Part shown: positions 63,383 through 64,000 of the stretch, piece by piece
Numbering within the stretch: position 1 is the first letter of the stretch
Layout of the letters: the number at the start of each line of letters is the position of its first letter
Source of the DNA: Mesorhabditis belari
Lineage: Eukaryota > Nematoda > Chromadorea > Rhabditida > Rhabditidae
Assembly: GCA_958450365.1 (NCBI GenBank)
Contig: CAUEEP010000467.1
Span: 1-64,000 of the forward strand
DNA length: 64,000 bases
Direction of reading: 5' to 3'
Notes under the pieces: model-generated
What the model saw: the letters and a program-made list of their open reading frames with translations, nothing else
Databases searched by the model: none
What the model was told of the DNA's origin: nothing
Made by a program: the position numbers and the translations under genes

Positions 63383-64000
63383 TTATTCGTGGAAGAAGCA
63401 GAACGCGTCTTGGCGGTAAGGTAAGAAGTCGCAGACGAACTTCGAGATGCCTGCATTGTCCCAAGACCTTGCAATCTCACAGGCAAGTAGCGCGGCACGA
63501 AAATCATAACATCTCCTTGAGAGGCAGCACTGGCATCCGTTTTTTAGATCTGGACAGCTACATTTGGCGAGGCTGGTAAAAGCTTTGAGTGTCCTAAGAA
63601 CTCTTGCGATTGTGCCGGAGAGGTTCTTGCAATTACTCAACGTGGATGGACACGAGGTCGACGGCTAAGAAACTTTTGTTAATTATGTTTAAAATAAGGT
63701 CTTACTGCGCAATAGTTGCTGGTAGTCGAAGATGCTGATCGGGCTGATCGGCTTTTTGCAGCTGCAATTTCATTCGTCCCACATTCAATTGGGGATTCTT
63801 GCGGTGCCCAGATTTTTAGCAGATCACAGGTCATTTTTAGGAAAATGAATATGACTTCGCTGTTGCTGACACAGCAGCCACAGTTGTTGAATAAGTCTGC
63901 GCAGGAGCAACCCAGCCTGTTGTTGATCACTTGCAAAGTGCCGATGACATTGTGATAAATAGCGGAAAGGTCGGTGCAGCGTTCAAGATTTTGACAATTT
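63383..64000 (-). CDS. tandem cysteine-rich domain protein, 3' part
   Basis: Exon A runs from the window end to 63706, a 41-bp intron (63705-63665, GTAAGA...TTCTTAG) follows, and exon B is 63664-63383 (TAA). The frame is open through both and the phase agrees. Two domains of about 60 residues share a pattern: NCxNL...., GCSCADLFNNCGCCVS in the first and KCSCPDLKNGCQCCLS in the second, followed by a Cys and Trp-containing helix. A Ser/Ala/Arg linker (SRSARSASSTTS) joins them. Probably secreted and disulfide-rich, but the start is outside the window. I do not recognise the family. A broken inverted copy lies at 55556-56234. Confidence 0.72.

Overview
This is nuclear DNA of a nematode. The evidence is short nematode-type splice sites (GTRAG donors, TTTCAG acceptors), start codons placed directly behind TTTCAG acceptors as expected for spliced-leader trans-splicing, a short tract of the nematode telomere repeat TTAGGC inside an intron, and Tc1/mariner, pogo and CR1-like relics. 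The species cannot be told from the window. Real coding sequence is a small fraction of the 64 kb. Most long open frames are readings through minisatellites. All gene models below were spliced by hand and kept only where exon phases agree.

Layout. 302-2304 (-): a five-exon four-pass membrane protein. 2305-17418: no gene supported; minisatellites, foldback elements and tRNA-like relics. 17419-30145 (+): a 16-exon quiescin sulfhydryl oxidase (QSOX, about 618 aa) whose introns hold a pogo element, a mariner relic, a probable Helitron and many tandem repeats. 30146-34052: foldback elements and a 5'-truncated LINE. 34053-35287 (+): a five-exon, 118-aa secreted protein not recognised. 35288-37671: mariner relics. 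37672-44339 (+): a ten-exon protein with two RING-like fingers and a coiled coil. 44497-53450 (-): a complete alpha-tubulin gene, convergent with the RING gene and sharing a palindromic poly(A) signal. 53451-60428: mariner relics, a broken copy of a cysteine-rich gene, an inverted copy of the tubulin first exon, foldbacks. 60429-60555 and 61176-62410 (-): a secreted CWxxC protein and an exon of a paralogue. 63383-64000 (-): the 3' part of a gene with two tandem cysteine-rich domains, cut by the window end.

The genes do not form an operon or pathway. QSOX makes disulfides in secreted proteins; the tubulin is cytoskeletal; the RING protein is probably a ubiquitin ligase. The most unusual property is the DNA around them: more than 35 tandem-repeat arrays, nearly all with different unit sequences, filling introns and spacers and in several cases built from splice junctions; and a dozen tRNA-like relics that no longer fold as tRNAs.
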